8,503 nt of DNA from Spirochaetaceae bacterium (GCA_031278575.1 JAITKD010000227.1:1-8503), one strand, 5' to 3'; shown: positions 1 to 6,899, counted from the first letter of the stretch. Notes: a model not told the origin generated them from the sequence alone. Program-made: numbers and translations.

Positions 1-177
1 TCCCCCGGGGTTCTTAAAGGTCAAAAGCTCATCCACCGTATCCGCCGACTGAAGCCACGCCCGGGAGGGATCGTAGCCGATGAGGGAAAGGGCGGTTTCC
101 CTAGGGTCCCGATCCCCCACATAGACGGGGCTGCCCGGGACTATGCCGATATTGGGCCGTTCGGTTTTTTCATCCAT
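1..177 (-). CDS. corA: CorA-type magnesium/divalent metal transporter, N-terminal fragment (runs off left edge)
   Basis: The reverse strand from the ATG at 177 stays open to base 1 and gives 59 residues. The stretch PGSPVYVGDRDPRETALSLI followed by an acidic, Asp-rich segment resembles the start of the CorA cytoplasmic domain, which typically opens with a short PG..VYVG beta strand. CorA proteins are homopentameric inner-membrane channels for Mg2+ (also Co2+ and Ni2+) with a large N-terminal cytoplasmic funnel and two C-terminal helices carrying a GMN motif. Neither the helices nor that motif lie in this window, so the assignment depends on N-terminal similarity alone. No clear Shine-Dalgarno sequence precedes the ATG. 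A second ATG at 173 is in a different frame and is not used. The gene lies downstream of and co-directional with the SNF2 gene, but hairpins separate them, so co-transcription is uncertain. Confidence 0.72.
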   Translation of the reverse strand, partial: MDEKTERPNIGIVPGSPVYVGDRDPRETALSLIGYDPSRAWLQSADTVDELLTFKNPGG

Positions 178-196
178 AAATATGACGATACTATTC

Positions 197-210
197 CGGG
201 GATTTCCCCG
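197..210 (-). repeat. Short GC hairpin upstream of the corA start
   Basis: Perfect 5-bp inverted repeat CGGGG/CCCCG around an ATTT loop. It lies about 20 nt upstream of the corA ATG and would form a small stem in its leader RNA. No T-tract follows on either strand, so it is not an obvious terminator. It may simply reflect G/C-rich composition. Confidence 0.35.
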
Positions 211-222
211 CAACCCCCTTCA

Positions 223-248
223 GCCCCCTATGGGGGCCCATAGGGGGC
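223..248. repeat. Perfect 12-bp GC-rich inverted repeat between the SNF2 gene and corA
   Basis: The arms GCCCCCTATGGG (223-234) and CCCATAGGGGGC (237-248) are exact reverse complements separated by 2 bp, so an RNA hairpin would have about 11 bp and a 4-nt loop. It starts 25 bp past the SNF2 stop codon. It is placed as a 3'-end hairpin would be, but neither strand has a T-tract after it. It could be a non-canonical terminator or RNA 3'-end stabiliser, a protein-binding palindrome, or a copy of a dispersed extragenic repeat. Confidence 0.6.
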
Positions 249-272
249 GATAGGCGCACCGGTTAAAAGGGC

Positions 273-3200
273 TCATCTGTCAAAAAGCGCTTTTAGTTCC
301 TCATGGCTCATCCGGGCAAGCCAGGATTCCCCGGAGGAGACGGTCATATCCGCCAGTTCCCGCTTGCTGGTGAGCATGGCATCGATCTTCTCCTCAAAAC
401 TGTTCCGGGTGATGAAGCGGTGGACAAAAACCTTCCGGGTTTGACCGATACGGAAGGCCCGGTCGGTGGCCTGGTTTTCCACCGCGGGGTTATACCAGAG
501 GTCGTAGTGGATGACCCGGCTGGCCGCGGTAAGGTTGAGCCCCAAGCCCCCGGCTTTAAGGCTCACGAGGAGGATACGGCTGGCGCTTTCCGTCTGGAAG
601 CGATCCAGCACCTCCTTCCGGCGGTTTTGGGTAAGGCCCCCGTGGTAACAGAGGACGGACTCATCCAGTTCTTTTTGGATGATGGCTTCCAGGCAGGAGA
701 GGGCTTCCACGTATTGGCTAAAGACCAGCGCCTTTTCCCGGTTAGCCAGGATCTCCGGGAGCAGGGTAACCAAAAGGCCCGCCTTACCCGAAAGGGCGGA
801 CCGGGGGGGGCTTTCCTTGTCGTAGACCCGGGGATGATCGCAGACCTGTTTGAGGCTGGTGAGGAGGGCCAATACCAGGGCCCGGCGGTCCCGGGGATCC
901 TCCAGCTTTTCCGACTTTTTCATGGTGGCGGTTACGATACTCTCGTAGAGGGCGGCCTGCCCCTTTTCCAGGGCCGCGTATTCGTTGATGCTCACCTTGT
1001 CCGGCAGGTCCGCGATGACCTTCTTGTCGGTTTTGAGCCGCCGCAACAGGAAGGGGCCGGTGATCCGCCGGAGGGTTTCGGCCCTGTCCTTCTGCCGCAG
1101 GACCTCGATGGGGGTCCTAAAGGCTTCCTTGAATTCGGCCTGGGTTCCCAGATAGCCCGGAAGGACAAAGTCGAAGAGGGATCGCATATCCTCCAGACGG
1201 TTCTCCACGGGGGTGCCCGAAAGGGCCAGGCGGTAGTGGGAACGGAGCCGTTTCAGGGTTTTGGAAACCCGGGTTTCGGCGTTTTTCATCAGGTGGGCCT
1301 CGTCGGCGATGAGGATGGAAAAGGAGCGGCGGACGAGTTTTTCACTGTCCCGGACCGCGGTCTGGTAGGTGGTAAGAAACACCTCCCCCTCCCCTTCCAG
1401 GCTGCGCCTGATGCCGTGGTAGCGGACCACCGTCAGGGAGGGGGCGAAGCGGCCCAGTTCCCGTTCCCAGTTTTCCAGGAGCGCCGCCGGGGCCACGATG
1501 AGGCAGCCCTCCCCCAAAAGCCCCTCCTCCTTGAGCCTGAGGAGGGCCGCGATGGACTGGACGGTTTTCCCCAGGCCCATGTCGTCCGCCAGGATACAGC
1601 CGAATCCCGAAAGGAGGAGGGAACAGATCCAGCGGTATCCCCGTTCCTGATACTCCCGGAGCTGCGCCCGGAGGCCGCCGGGGACGGGGAAGGAACGTTC
1701 CGCAAAGAGGTTACGGATGATCTCCTCCGCGTCAAAGGAGAGTACGCTGTCCCCGGAAAAATGGGCCTTTAGAAAATCGTTAACCGTGGGTTCCTGGGTT
1801 TGGGCGCTTTTGAGGAGCCGGGCCAGTTCCGCCGGGTCCAGGCGGATGAATTTATCCCGGAATTTAACCACCGCGTTTTTCTGTTTTACCAGGGCCTGGA
1901 ATTCAGCGGGGCTTAAGACCTCATCCCCGATGGCCACCTGCCACTGCCAGTCCAAAAGTTTGTCCAGGCCCAGGTAACTCACCAGGGCCCCGGCCTGTTT
2001 CGCTTCCCCCTGGAGGACCAGCCGGGGCTTGAGTTCCCGGTGGAGGTTTTTGGGGAACACCACGGCGATCCCCAGCCGGGAAAGCAGGGGGGCGGCGTTA
2101 TCCAGAAAATCCGCCAGCCGGTCCTCGCCAAGCCGCACGGCGTTGCGGGTCGAAAGGGCAGACAACTCCGGGAGGTAGTTGGAAAGGGCCGTGGGGGCCC
2201 GGAGGACCTCAATGGAACCGGTTTTTTTTACCGCCTCCTTGAGGGGAACCTTTTCAAGCCCCCCCTCCCCTTCTACAAGGACCTCCATGGAAAGGACAAA
2301 ATCCGGGGGCCTCTGGTCCTCCGGGAGGGGCTTCCGTTTTTCCGCCGGGGTTTTAAGGGTAAATTGGTAATTGAAGGCGGAAAAGTCCATCCTGAGTACC
2401 GCCAGCCAGTTGGCTATGGCCAGGGGCATACTCCGCAAAGCCGGGGAAGCCACGTCCCGGACCCCGCCCTGAAAAAAAAGGTCCAGGAGATCCCGGAGGT
2501 TCCTATCCCCCGCCGGAAATCCCTTGGCCTGGGGAAAATAAACCCGCCGAACCCATTCGGTGAGCAGGGCCGAGGCGATAAGATCCACCACGCTTCTCGG
2601 AGTTGCATAGGAAACCTTCGCCCGGTCCGGGCCGTTTTTGGCGGGGAGCGTTGCGCCGGCCCGGGACTTGGCGGCCCTCGGCGGCCTCTTCGGTTCCGGT
2701 TCCAGGGGGAGCAGCCGATCCTCATACCGGGCCAGGGCATCAAGGCCCTCCCGGATCAGGGGAAGCCGGTCATAGGGGAGCCAGAGGATCCGCAGTTCTT
2801 CCCCCTCCAGAAGGGGACAGGGGATAAGGGCCCCGGCGGAACAGAGCAGGTTGAGAAATTTGAAAAGGTAGTAGAGGAAGGTATAGGAGGAGGTACCGTC
2901 ATCGGAGGAAAAAGACCGGAACCGGGTAAAGGCCTCATAGAGGCCGTATCGCTCCGCTTCACCTGAGGGGCTTTGCCGGATCAAAACCGGGACCGCCCCG
3001 GCCTTCGCCCCGGCGCATTCCAGCGTCCAGCGGGACCGGGAAAAGCGGTGTTCCTCGGCATCGATATCCCCGGCCTCTTCCCAGGGGATAAACCGGGCCG
3101 CCCGGTGGTAGAATTCCGCCAGTACCAGGGAAAAATCCCCCTCGCTGAAGGGCGGCGCCGGGGGCAGGAGGGAGAGGATCAGATCCGTACAATGGGGAAT

Positions 3201-3815
3201 TTCGGAAAATTCCGGAGGTTCCGGGGGAATTTCCCTATCGCCGCCTGAGAATTCCACGGTAAAGGGCGGGGACAGTTCCCGGCCGCCGGACCCGGCGTCC
3301 AGGGACAGGCCGTAACGGTCCGCGACCTTTCGGAGATCTATCCCCCGGAGACGGAAAAGTACCAGGGGATCGGCGTCGATTTCCCGGGCAATGATATAAT
3401 ACAACGCCGCCATGTGTTTACAGGGATCCCCATAATCCGGGCAATTACAGGATCGCTGCATCTCCCTCCAGCGTTTGGGAATAAGGTTTATCCCCTCCTT
3501 TTTGAGTTTAACCAGGAAGGATTCAGGAAGTTCCCCCGCGGCAATCCGGGCCAGCAGGGAGGGATCCTCCTCTATCAACGCAAAAACCCGATCCCCCTCC
3601 TTCAGAGGCGGAAAGGATATCTCCACCTTGTAGAAGGGCCGGTAATTTCCCTCAACCTTGGCCCGTACCTTTCCGTTCGTAATTTCCAGGGAAAGAACCT
3701 TTCCGGTATTGGCATACCTTTTCCCCCGATCAAGGCGGGCCCCCATCTGATAGCTGTCCAGAACATCGATAAACCACTTTCCCCAGGGGGTCCTGCCATA
3801 CGTTTGCTTTGCCAT
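273..3815 (-). CDS. SWIM zinc-finger SNF2/Swi2-family helicase-like ATPase
   Basis: A 1180-residue DNA- or nucleoprotein-translocating ATPase of helicase superfamily 2. In order: an N-terminal segment with a SWIM zinc finger (C123, C125, C132, H134); a long middle region (about 150-700) likely to be the bacterial SNF2-associated region, with a Pro/Lys/Arg/Ala-rich linker at about 371-400; then the motor. Motor motifs are LREYQERGYRW (719-729), Walker A DDMGLGKT (744-751), Walker B DEAH (838-841), motif III SGTPVENR (866-873), motif V around SLKAGGLGLNL (1085-1095) and motif VI QATDRAFRIGQTR (1115-1127). All catalytic motifs look intact. Family members (RapA/HepA, YwqA-like proteins) use ATP to move along DNA and dislodge proteins or RNA polymerase; SWIM fingers are thought to bind DNA or protein. 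The substrate here is unknown. The ATG at 3815 is the first start after an A+T-rich promoter-like region and has no Shine-Dalgarno. Transcription diverges from the Wzi-like gene. Confidence 0.95.
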   Translation of the reverse strand: MAKQTYGRTPWGKWFIDVLDSYQMGARLDRGKRYANTGKVLSLEITNGKVRAKVEGNYRPFYKVEISFPPLKEGDRVFALIEEDPSLLARIAAGELPESFLVKLKKEGINLIPKRWREMQRSCNCPDYGDPCKHMAALYYIIAREIDADPLVLFRLRGIDLRKVADRYGLSLDAGSGGRELSPPFTVEFSGGDREIPPEPPEFSEIPHCTDLILSLLPPAPPFSEGDFSLVLAEFYHRAARFIPWEEAGDIDAEEHRFSRSRWTLECAGAKAGAVPVLIRQSPSGEAERYGLYEAFTRFRSFSSDDGTSSYTFLYYLFKFLNLLCSAGALIPCPLLEGEELRILWLPYDRLPLIREGLDALARYEDRLLPLEPEPKRPPRAAKSRAGATLPAKNGPDRAKVSYATPRSVVDLIASALLTEWVRRVYFPQAKGFPAGDRNLRDLLDLFFQGGVRDVASPALRSMPLAIANWLAVLRMDFSAFNYQFTLKTPAEKRKPLPEDQRPPDFVLSMEVLVEGEGGLEKVPLKEAVKKTGSIEVLRAPTALSNYLPELSALSTRNAVRLGEDRLADFLDNAAPLLSRLGIAVVFPKNLHRELKPRLVLQGEAKQAGALVSYLGLDKLLDWQWQVAIGDEVLSPAEFQALVKQKNAVVKFRDKFIRLDPAELARLLKSAQTQEPTVNDFLKAHFSGDSVLSFDAEEIIRNLFAERSFPVPGGLRAQLREYQERGYRWICSLLLSGFGCILADDMGLGKTVQSIAALLRLKEEGLLGEGCLIVAPAALLENWERELGRFAPSLTVVRYHGIRRSLEGEGEVFLTTYQTAVRDSEKLVRRSFSILIADEAHLMKNAETRVSKTLKRLRSHYRLALSGTPVENRLEDMRSLFDFVLPGYLGTQAEFKEAFRTPIEVLRQKDRAETLRRITGPFLLRRLKTDKKVIADLPDKVSINEYAALEKGQAALYESIVTATMKKSEKLEDPRDRRALVLALLTSLKQVCDHPRVYDKESPPRSALSGKAGLLVTLLPEILANREKALVFSQYVEALSCLEAIIQKELDESVLCYHGGLTQNRRKEVLDRFQTESASRILLVSLKAGGLGLNLTAASRVIHYDLWYNPAVENQATDRAFRIGQTRKVFVHRFITRNSFEEKIDAMLTSKRELADMTVSSGESWLARMSHEELKALFDR

Positions 3816-3837
3816 AGTATTGAGTATATTCTATGAT
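3809..3837 (+). promoter_or_regulatory. Candidate sigma70-type promoter reading toward the terminator hairpin
   Basis: TTGCCA (3809-3814), a 17-bp spacer and TATGAT (3832-3837) approach the vegetative consensus. The -35 element overlaps the first codons of the SNF2 gene on the other strand. A transcript starting near 3844 would run straight into the hairpin at 3850-3884, so it would either be aborted or serve as a short leader RNA. Called from sequence only, in A+T-rich DNA where chance matches are common. Confidence 0.25.
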
Positions 3838-3838
3838 T

Positions 3839-3867
3839 ATATTATAGGGAACCGCTAAAAACTTCAA
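3839..3867 (-). promoter_or_regulatory. Candidate promoter for the SNF2 gene
   Basis: On the reverse strand, TTGAAG (complement of 3862-3867) is followed after 17 bp by TAATAT (complement of 3839-3844), inside an A+T-rich run that also contains TATAAT (complement of 3841-3846). Transcription would begin about 15-20 nt before the ATG at 3815. A second -10-like TATACT (complement of 3823-3828) would place the start almost at the ATG. The -35 element sits in the loop of the hairpin at 3850-3879. Confidence 0.3.
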
Positions 3868-3884
3868 TTTTTAGCGGTTTTCTT
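3850..3884 (+). terminator. Intrinsic-terminator-like hairpin in the divergent intergenic region
   Basis: The perfect 12-bp arms AACCGCTAAAAA (3850-3861) and TTTTTAGCGGTT (3868-3879) flank a 6-nt loop and are followed on the plus strand by TTCTT. The A run on the left arm and the T-rich tail suit plus-strand termination; on the minus strand the hairpin is followed by CCCTATAAT, not a T-tract. No plus-strand gene ends upstream, because the SNF2 gene points the other way. It may therefore stop antisense transcripts crossing that gene, or act as an attenuator ahead of the Wzi-like gene. Confidence 0.55.
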
Positions 3885-3902
3885 ACCCCACGCCGGAATT
3901 CA

Positions 3903-3931
3903 TTGTATCATCCTGTTAAACCTGATACACT
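3903..3931 (+). promoter_or_regulatory. Candidate extended -10 promoter with dyad symmetry for the Wzi-like gene
   Basis: TTGTAT (3903-3908), a 17-bp spacer and TACACT (3926-3931), the latter preceded by TGA to give the extended form TGATACACT. A 7-bp inverted repeat, TGTATCA (3904-3910) and TGATACA (3923-3929), overlaps both promoter elements and could be an operator. The expected transcription start is about 3938, only 2-3 nt before the ATG at 3941, which fits the absence of a Shine-Dalgarno sequence. Confidence 0.45.
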
Positions 3932-3940
3932 AAGCCGGTC

Positions 3941-5635
3941 ATGATTTCTTCACCCCGGGCTTTTTTAAGACGGGTCATCCGTCTCGGGTTGAGTCCCCCG
4001 GTTCTCTTTTTTCTGGCCCTCAGGCTTTATGCCGAACCCTCGGTGCTGATCTCCCCGGGGGATCCCCTTTTGCAAGACCTCCGGTTCCTGGTCCGCCAAG
4101 GGGGAATAAGTTTTACCTCCCTTACCCCGCCTTTTTCGGGAAATGAAATCCGGGGGATACTTCGGGATCTCAACCCGGACACCCTTTCCGGCCCCGGTTT
4201 GGCCGCCTATGACCGGATCATAAACGCCCTCAACCCTAAGGTGTTGCTCCCCCGGGGCGTCTTCAACCTGTCCCTTGGGGTACAGGCCGCCCCGGAACTG
4301 CGGGTCAGGACCAACCGGGAGGTATCCTGGATCCGGGGTATCCACGACAGTCCGGCCTTTTTTTCCATTCCGGTGAATTTATTTTTTACCGATTACCTGC
4401 TCCTCAACGCCGAACCGATACTGACTTCGGAACCCTCCGTTTACGAGGATGCGGGGGTCCTGGGGAACACCAACCTCCCCTATCTCCCGGAACGGGTGGA
4501 TCTCAACATGCCCCTCCGGGCCTTTGCCGCCGCCGCCGGGCCCTGGTGGAGTTTTCAACTGGGCCGGGACCGCCTTTCCTTTGGGCCGGGTAAAACCGGG
4601 AACCTGGCCCTTTCGGATACCCCGGATTTTTACGATTTCGGCAGAATTTCCTTTTTTTCTCCCAATTTTAAATATTCGTTTCTTATAAGCCAGCTTCCCC
4701 TTTCCACGGACAGCCTTTTTGCCCCGGGGTTTGGCCCGGCCTCTTCCGGGGAACTTACCCAAACCACCCAGCGGTATCTCTACCTGCACCGGATGGACGC
4801 GCGTTTTTTCCGCCGCCTTTCCATTGGCTTCACCGAGGGGATTATGGCAGGCAATTCGCCCCCGGAACTGCGGTTTTTTACCCCCCTGGGGGTCTTCCAT
4901 TCCTTTTTCGCCTGGAACGACTATGCGCCCTGGCGAAGCCTGGGGCCCCGGGGAAATACCGCGGAAGGTTCCCTGGCGGGTTCCCTCTTTTCGGTCGATC
5001 TTGAATGGGCGGTTATGCCGGGTTTGGCTTTTTACGGCCAGTTGGTGATGAACGAATTTTCCACCTCCTATGAAAAGGAACGGTGGCCCGACGATCAGCC
5101 CCCAAACGGCCTGGGGTATTTAGCCGGCCTGGAGTATAGCCCCGGTTTTACCTCCTGGGGAGCTTCTTTTTACGGGGAAGTGGTGTATACCGATCCTTAT
5201 TTATACGTCCTCTCCAGCCCCTTTGCCAGTTTTATTTCCATGCGGCGGCTCCCGGAGCTTGGCAAAAAGGAACTCCGTTATAGATGGCTCGGCCATCCCC
5301 AGGGCAGGGACGCCCTGCTTATCGCCCTGGGGGCGGACCTCCTGCGGGAACCCTGGGGGGCTTCCCTGGGCATCTCCTTTATCCGCCGGGGGGAACATAC
5401 CATTTCTTGGGACTGGACCAAAGGGCCGGATAGTTTTAGTGAAATAAGCCCCACGGGAAGGCCCGAAAACATTTTGACCGCCCAGGGAGCAATAACCTGG
5501 AAATTCCTCCCCGGATTCAACCTGAAATTCTTTGCCGCGGGATCCGTGATTTTTGATCTCCGCCACCAGGAGCGGGCCGAAGCGGAATTTGGTTTTGAAA
5601 CCGCCCTTTCGATTTCCTATTCCCGGAATTTCTGA
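3941..5635 (+). CDS. Wzi-like outer-membrane beta-barrel (capsule assembly Wzi family)
   Basis: A 564-residue secreted protein. It opens with a signal peptide: a basic segment (RAFLRRVIR), a hydrophobic core (about 15-30) and a probable cleavage after LYA at 31. Residues 36-77 look like the helical N-terminal part of Wzi proteins (DPLLQDLRFLVRQG). Residues 208-226 (GRDRLSFGPGKTGNLALSD) match the conserved barrel signature as I recall it. Many later stretches alternate aromatic and polar residues like beta strands, and the protein ends in SRNF, a C-terminal aromatic typical of outer-membrane barrels. In E. coli, Wzi anchors capsular polysaccharide at the outer surface. No capsule genes lie beside this gene, so a capsule role is not established; a general surface-glycan or porin-like role is possible. 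The ATG at 3941 supplies an intact signal peptide. The gene ends inside the convergent helicase gene, with a 19-bp overlap. Confidence 0.8.
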   Translation: MISSPRAFLRRVIRLGLSPPVLFFLALRLYAEPSVLISPGDPLLQDLRFLVRQGGISFTSLTPPFSGNEIRGILRDLNPDTLSGPGLAAYDRIINALNPKVLLPRGVFNLSLGVQAAPELRVRTNREVSWIRGIHDSPAFFSIPVNLFFTDYLLLNAEPILTSEPSVYEDAGVLGNTNLPYLPERVDLNMPLRAFAAAAGPWWSFQLGRDRLSFGPGKTGNLALSDTPDFYDFGRISFFSPNFKYSFLISQLPLSTDSLFAPGFGPASSGELTQTTQRYLYLHRMDARFFRRLSIGFTEGIMAGNSPPELRFFTPLGVFHSFFAWNDYAPWRSLGPRGNTAEGSLAGSLFSVDLEWAVMPGLAFYGQLVMNEFSTSYEKERWPDDQPPNGLGYLAGLEYSPGFTSWGASFYGEVVYTDPYLYVLSSPFASFISMRRLPELGKKELRYRWLGHPQGRDALLIALGADLLREPWGASLGISFIRRGEHTISWDWTKGPDSFSEISPTGRPENILTAQGAITWKFLPGFNLKFFAAGSVIFDLRHQERAEAEFGFETALSISYSRNF

Positions 5636-6870
5636 GCGGGACCCGGCGGGACGATGTTTTCGGAAGGCGCTTTTTCCTCAAGGGGTTCGGGAATACACAC
5701 CCGCCCCCGGTAGAGTACCTTGGGGTATATGGTGATCCCCAGCTTTTTTTCCAGCCGGGCCAGGCGGCGCATCTCCTCCTCGTCCCCGATGGTGATCATG
5801 AGCCCCCGCCTGCCGGCCCGGCCGGTACGGCCCGCCCGGTGGACATAGGGGCCCGCTTCGGCGGGCACGTCCAGGGCGATCACGTGGGTGATGCCGGGGA
5901 TGTCCAGGCCCCGGGCGGCGAGGTCGCTGGATACCAGTACCGTAATTTTTCCGGATCGGAAGCCGTCGACGGCCTCTTTCCGGTTTTTTTTATCCATATC
6001 CCCGTACAGGCCCGCCGCGGGGACGCGGTGGTATTGAAGCTGGGAAACAATATTCCCCGGCTGTCCCCCGCCGCCTGAAAAAACCAGGGCCTTTTTCGGT
6101 TTTACCGCCCCCAGCAAAGAACGGAGGCTTTGGATCTTCCGCCGCCCCTCGGAAAAAAACGCCCAGTGTTCTATCCGGCTCCGGAGGACCTCCTCATCGC
6201 CGGCATCCTCAAACAGGACCCCCTCACCCATAAAGGGTAAAAGCAGATCCCGGTTTTGGGGGGATATGGTAGCGGAACAGGCGGCGGTCTGCCGGTCCCG
6301 GTTTATAAAGCCTAACAATTCCCGGGTGTCGGCGGCAAGCTCCTCCGCAAAAAGCCGATCCCCCTCGTCCAGGACCAGCGCCCCGACGCTTCCCAATTTG
6401 AGTTTTTTCATCCGGGCCAGGAGCAAAAGACGACCGGGATTACCCACAATCACCCGGGGCTTTTCTTTTTTAAGGGCCTCTATCTGCCGGTCCAAGTTGG
6501 CGGAACCGATGAGGAGGTTCACCTTAACCGGGGGATCCTGCCCTTCAAGAAGAAAATCCGCCTCTTTTTTTATCTGGGAACATAATTCCAGGGTGGGGGC
6601 GCAGATCAGTATCAGGGGACCGCCGCCTTTACCGGAGCCGCCGCTTCCGCCGGAACCGGACTCCCCGGCGGGAAGGCGCTGAAACAAGGGGAGCAGGTAG
6701 GCGAAGGTCTTACCCGTCCCGGTGGCGGAACGGAAGATAAGGTTTTTCCCGGAGGTCAGAAGGGGAATCACCCGTTTCTGGATCTCCGTGGGTTCTACAA
6801 TATCCCGCTCCCTGAGTTTTTCAATAAAGCGGGGAGACACTCCCAGTTCCGCGAAGACGCCTGCCACCAT
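5617..6870 (-). CDS. DEAD-box-type ATP-dependent RNA helicase with a variant DEGD motif
   Basis: A 417-residue cytoplasmic RNA-remodelling ATPase with both RecA-like domains: F6 and PTEIQ (27-31) of the Q motif, motif I ATGTGKT (49-55), a divergent motif Ia PTLELC (92-97), NPGR (144-147), motif II DEGD (168-171), motif III SAT (199-201), motif V region SSDLAARGLDI (314-324) and motif VI HRAGRTGRAG (344-353). Two departures stand out: the usual DEAD alanine is glycine, and a Gly/Ser-rich insert (69-84) lies between motifs I and Ia. The tail after the core is short, with no evident RNA-binding domain. Relatives help in ribosome assembly, mRNA decay and unwinding of structured RNA; the substrate here is unknown. 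The ATG at 6870 follows GAGGGGTGAT, a good Shine-Dalgarno. The gene lies 29 bp downstream of the glycosyltransferase and is probably co-transcribed with it. Confidence 0.93.
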   Translation of the reverse strand: MVAGVFAELGVSPRFIEKLRERDIVEPTEIQKRVIPLLTSGKNLIFRSATGTGKTFAYLLPLFQRLPAGESGSGGSGGSGKGGGPLILICAPTLELCSQIKKEADFLLEGQDPPVKVNLLIGSANLDRQIEALKKEKPRVIVGNPGRLLLLARMKKLKLGSVGALVLDEGDRLFAEELAADTRELLGFINRDRQTAACSATISPQNRDLLLPFMGEGVLFEDAGDEEVLRSRIEHWAFFSEGRRKIQSLRSLLGAVKPKKALVFSGGGGQPGNIVSQLQYHRVPAAGLYGDMDKKNRKEAVDGFRSGKITVLVSSDLAARGLDIPGITHVIALDVPAEAGPYVHRAGRTGRAGRRGLMITIGDEEEMRRLARLEKKLGITIYPKVLYRGRVCIPEPLEEKAPSENIVPPGPAQKFRE

Positions 6871-6880
6871 ATCACCCCTC
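6871..6880 (-). promoter_or_regulatory. Shine-Dalgarno of the DEAD-box helicase gene
   Basis: The reverse strand reads GAGGGGTGAT immediately before the ATG at 6870, close to the complement of the 16S rRNA 3' end. It fixes this start and lies wholly within the 29-bp gap after the glycosyltransferase stop. Confidence 0.7.
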
Positions 6881-6899
6881 TATTCCGGACCGAACAACG

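Noticed and set aside
178..272. Mg2+-sensing riboswitch ahead of corA
   Set aside because: The gap is only 95 bp and holds two simple hairpins; known Mg2+-sensing leaders are much longer and more complex.
303..1772. Long plus-strand open frame (489 codons) opposite the SNF2 gene
   Set aside because: It lies entirely antisense to the intact, motif-bearing SNF2 motor. Its translation is Gly/Pro/Asp-rich without recognisable motifs, as expected from the complement of G/C-biased codons.
2040..2966. Plus-strand open frame (308 codons) opposite the SNF2 middle region
   Set aside because: Low-complexity Gly/Pro/Lys/Arg composition, no motif, fully antisense to a real gene, and no Shine-Dalgarno or promoter seen.
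4379..4900. Minus-strand open frame (173 codons) inside the Wzi-like gene
   Set aside because: Antisense shadow rich in Gly, Lys and Pro; the plus-strand frame has a signal peptide and the family signature.
5590..5616. GGTTT-TG-AAACC hairpin as a terminator for the DEAD-box helicase transcript
   Set aside because: The stem is only 5 bp with a 2-nt loop, has no T-tract, and lies in the coding sequence of the Wzi-like gene.
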